The notes below the pieces were generated by a model, which worked only from the letters and a program-made list of their open reading frames with translations, had not been told where the DNA came from and ran no database searches. Positions 63,202 to 64,000 of a DNA stretch of 64,000 nucleotides are shown piece by piece. The DNA is from Massilia agrisoli. Lineage in GTDB: Bacteria > Pseudomonadota > Gammaproteobacteria > Burkholderiales > Burkholderiaceae_D. The stretch is from the NCBI RefSeq assembly GCF_020831365.1, contig NZ_JAJHPV010000010.1, forward strand, positions 62,001 through 126,000, given 5' to 3'. Position numbers and translations under genes: made by a program. Within the stretch, counting starts at the first letter, position 1, and each line of letters begins with the position of its first letter.

Positions 63202-63253
63202 AAAACCGTCTTATACTCATCTTTCGTTGCAATCACTCTGAGACCTGAACCAA

Positions 63254-63706
63254 ATGCATAAAGCTCCAAACCGTCCGCGCCGCCGCGGCCTCGCGCGCGG
63301 CTTCACCCTGGTGGAAATCATGGTGGTTGTGGTTATCATCGGCATCCTCGGCGCGCTGGTCGTGCCTAAGCTGATGGGCCGTACCGGCGAGTCGCGCGTG
63401 ACCGCCGCCAAGGTCGATATCGCGACCCTGATGCAGGCGCTGAAGCTGTACAAGCTCGACAACCAGCGCTACCCGACCACCGAGCAGGGCCTGAAGTCGC
63501 TGATCGAAAAGCCGACCACCGGCCCGTCGTCCAATGGCTGGAAGGCCGGCGGCTATGTTGAAAAGCTGCCGAAGGATCCTTGGGGCAACCCTTATCAGTA
63601 CCTGTCGCCCGGCGTCAAAGGCGAAGTCGACCTGTTCTCCTATGGCGCCGATGGCCAGCCTGGCGGAACCGGTGAGGACGCCGACGTCGGATCGTGGGAT
63701 AACTAA
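63254..63706 (+). CDS. gspG: Type II secretion major pseudopilin GspG
   Basis: A 150-residue prepilin-like protein: basic leader to Gly16, then FTLVEIMVVVVIIGILGAL with Glu at +5. The C-terminal domain has QRYPTTEQGLKSL, PKDPWGNPYQY and the calcium-site region GEDADVGSWD. It forms the pseudopilus that pushes folded proteins through the outer membrane. First gene of a pseudopilin group continuing past the window. Confidence 0.97.
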   Translation: MHKAPNRPRRRGLARGFTLVEIMVVVVIIGILGALVVPKLMGRTGESRVTAAKVDIATLMQALKLYKLDNQRYPTTEQGLKSLIEKPTTGPSSNGWKAGGYVEKLPKDPWGNPYQYLSPGVKGEVDLFSYGADGQPGGTGEDADVGSWDN

Positions 63707-63724
63707 GCAAACAGGTTGACGCTT

Positions 63725-64000
63725 ATGCAGCGCGCCCGGGGCGCACGCGGCTTTACGCTGGTGGAGGTGATGGTCGTCATGGTCATCATCGGTATTACGC
63801 TCGGCCTCGTTTCCCTGAACGCGATGCCGAGCCCGCGCCAGGACCTGCAAAAAGAGGCGCAGCGCATTGCGCTGCTGCTCCAGTTGGCGCGCGATGAAGC
63901 CATCGTGCGCAACCGGCTGATCGCCTTCGAAGCCAACAGCGAGCGCTACCGCTTCCTGGTGCGCAATGAAACCAGCTGGGACCAGGTCATCAACGATGAC
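63725..64000 (+). CDS. gspH: Type II secretion minor pseudopilin GspH (partial, runs off the window)
   Basis: 92 codons visible. A short leader ends at Gly9, followed by FTLVEVMVVMVIIGITLGL (Glu at +5) and the GspH-type QRIALLLQLARDEAIVRNR. It follows gspG by 18 bases, the usual T2SS order. Confidence 0.92.
   Translation, partial: MQRARGARGFTLVEVMVVMVIIGITLGLVSLNAMPSPRQDLQKEAQRIALLLQLARDEAIVRNRLIAFEANSERYRFLVRNETSWDQVINDD

Overview
The window is a GC-rich bacterial chromosome segment, most likely from the Massilia/Telluria/Duganella group (Oxalobacteraceae, Burkholderiales). The evidence is a PEP-CTERM-type exopolysaccharide (EPS) locus (PrsK kinase, EpsB-type sugar transferase), a fused isobutyryl-CoA mutase, the betaproteobacterial order petABC-sspA-sspB and the group secB-grxC-rhodanese beside gpmA. 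Taxonomy is an inference from gene content. No phage, insertion sequence, rRNA operon or CRISPR array was seen.

Layout. (1) 1-4960, minus strand: the edge of an EPS locus with wbpO/tviB-like UDP-sugar dehydrogenase, wbpP/tviC-like epimerase, EpsB-type priming glycosyltransferase and a partial prsK. (2) 5478-15963, plus strand: three tandem paralogous lipoproteins of unknown function with Pro-Ala/Pro-Thr linkers, a large RIFT-barrel-like lipoprotein, an MBOAT O-acyltransferase and an SGNH-like partner. With region 1 this reads as synthesis and O-acylation of a GalNAcA-containing surface glycan. (3) 15972-18885: a small orphan protein, a ThiS/MoaD-like protein coupled to a BNR-repeat protein, and an acyltransferase-3 protein. 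(4) 18966-27125, minus strand: icmF, a very large indolepyruvate:ferredoxin-oxidoreductase-type enzyme and a LysR regulator, pointing to branched-chain/2-oxo acid catabolism. (5) 27262-29548: a convergent HD-GYP and GGDEF pair (c-di-GMP turnover).

(6) 30020-43632, plus strand: a near-complete Flp/Tad pilus cluster (pilin, prepilin peptidase, an unusual AAA+ ATPase, CpaB, secretin, small lipoprotein, TadG-like, two pseudopilins, TadZ, TadA, TadB, TadC, a TPR lipoprotein with a LytR_C-like tail) ending with a BON lipoprotein. (7) 43692-46185: a GIN-domain protein, several small hypothetical genes and tRNA-Thr(UGU). (8) 46214-56322: housekeeping genes (sspB, sspA, cytochrome bc1, mscL, HtrA-type protease, DUF2461 protein, cupin, gpsA, SH3 protein, secB, grxC, rhodanese). 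(9) 56420-64000: gpmA, EnvC-like amidase activator, CtpA-type protease, moeB-like enzyme, a perfect 76-bp palindrome, a long amidohydrolase, and the start of a type II secretion pseudopilin operon (gspG, gspH partial).

The points most worth a second look are the triplicated lipoprotein family with hexanucleotide repeat tracts, the AAA+ protein inside the tad cluster, the ThiS-like/BNR gene pair, the 76-bp perfect palindrome, and the GTAG-headed REP elements, one dispersed palindrome of another type ending an open reading frame.
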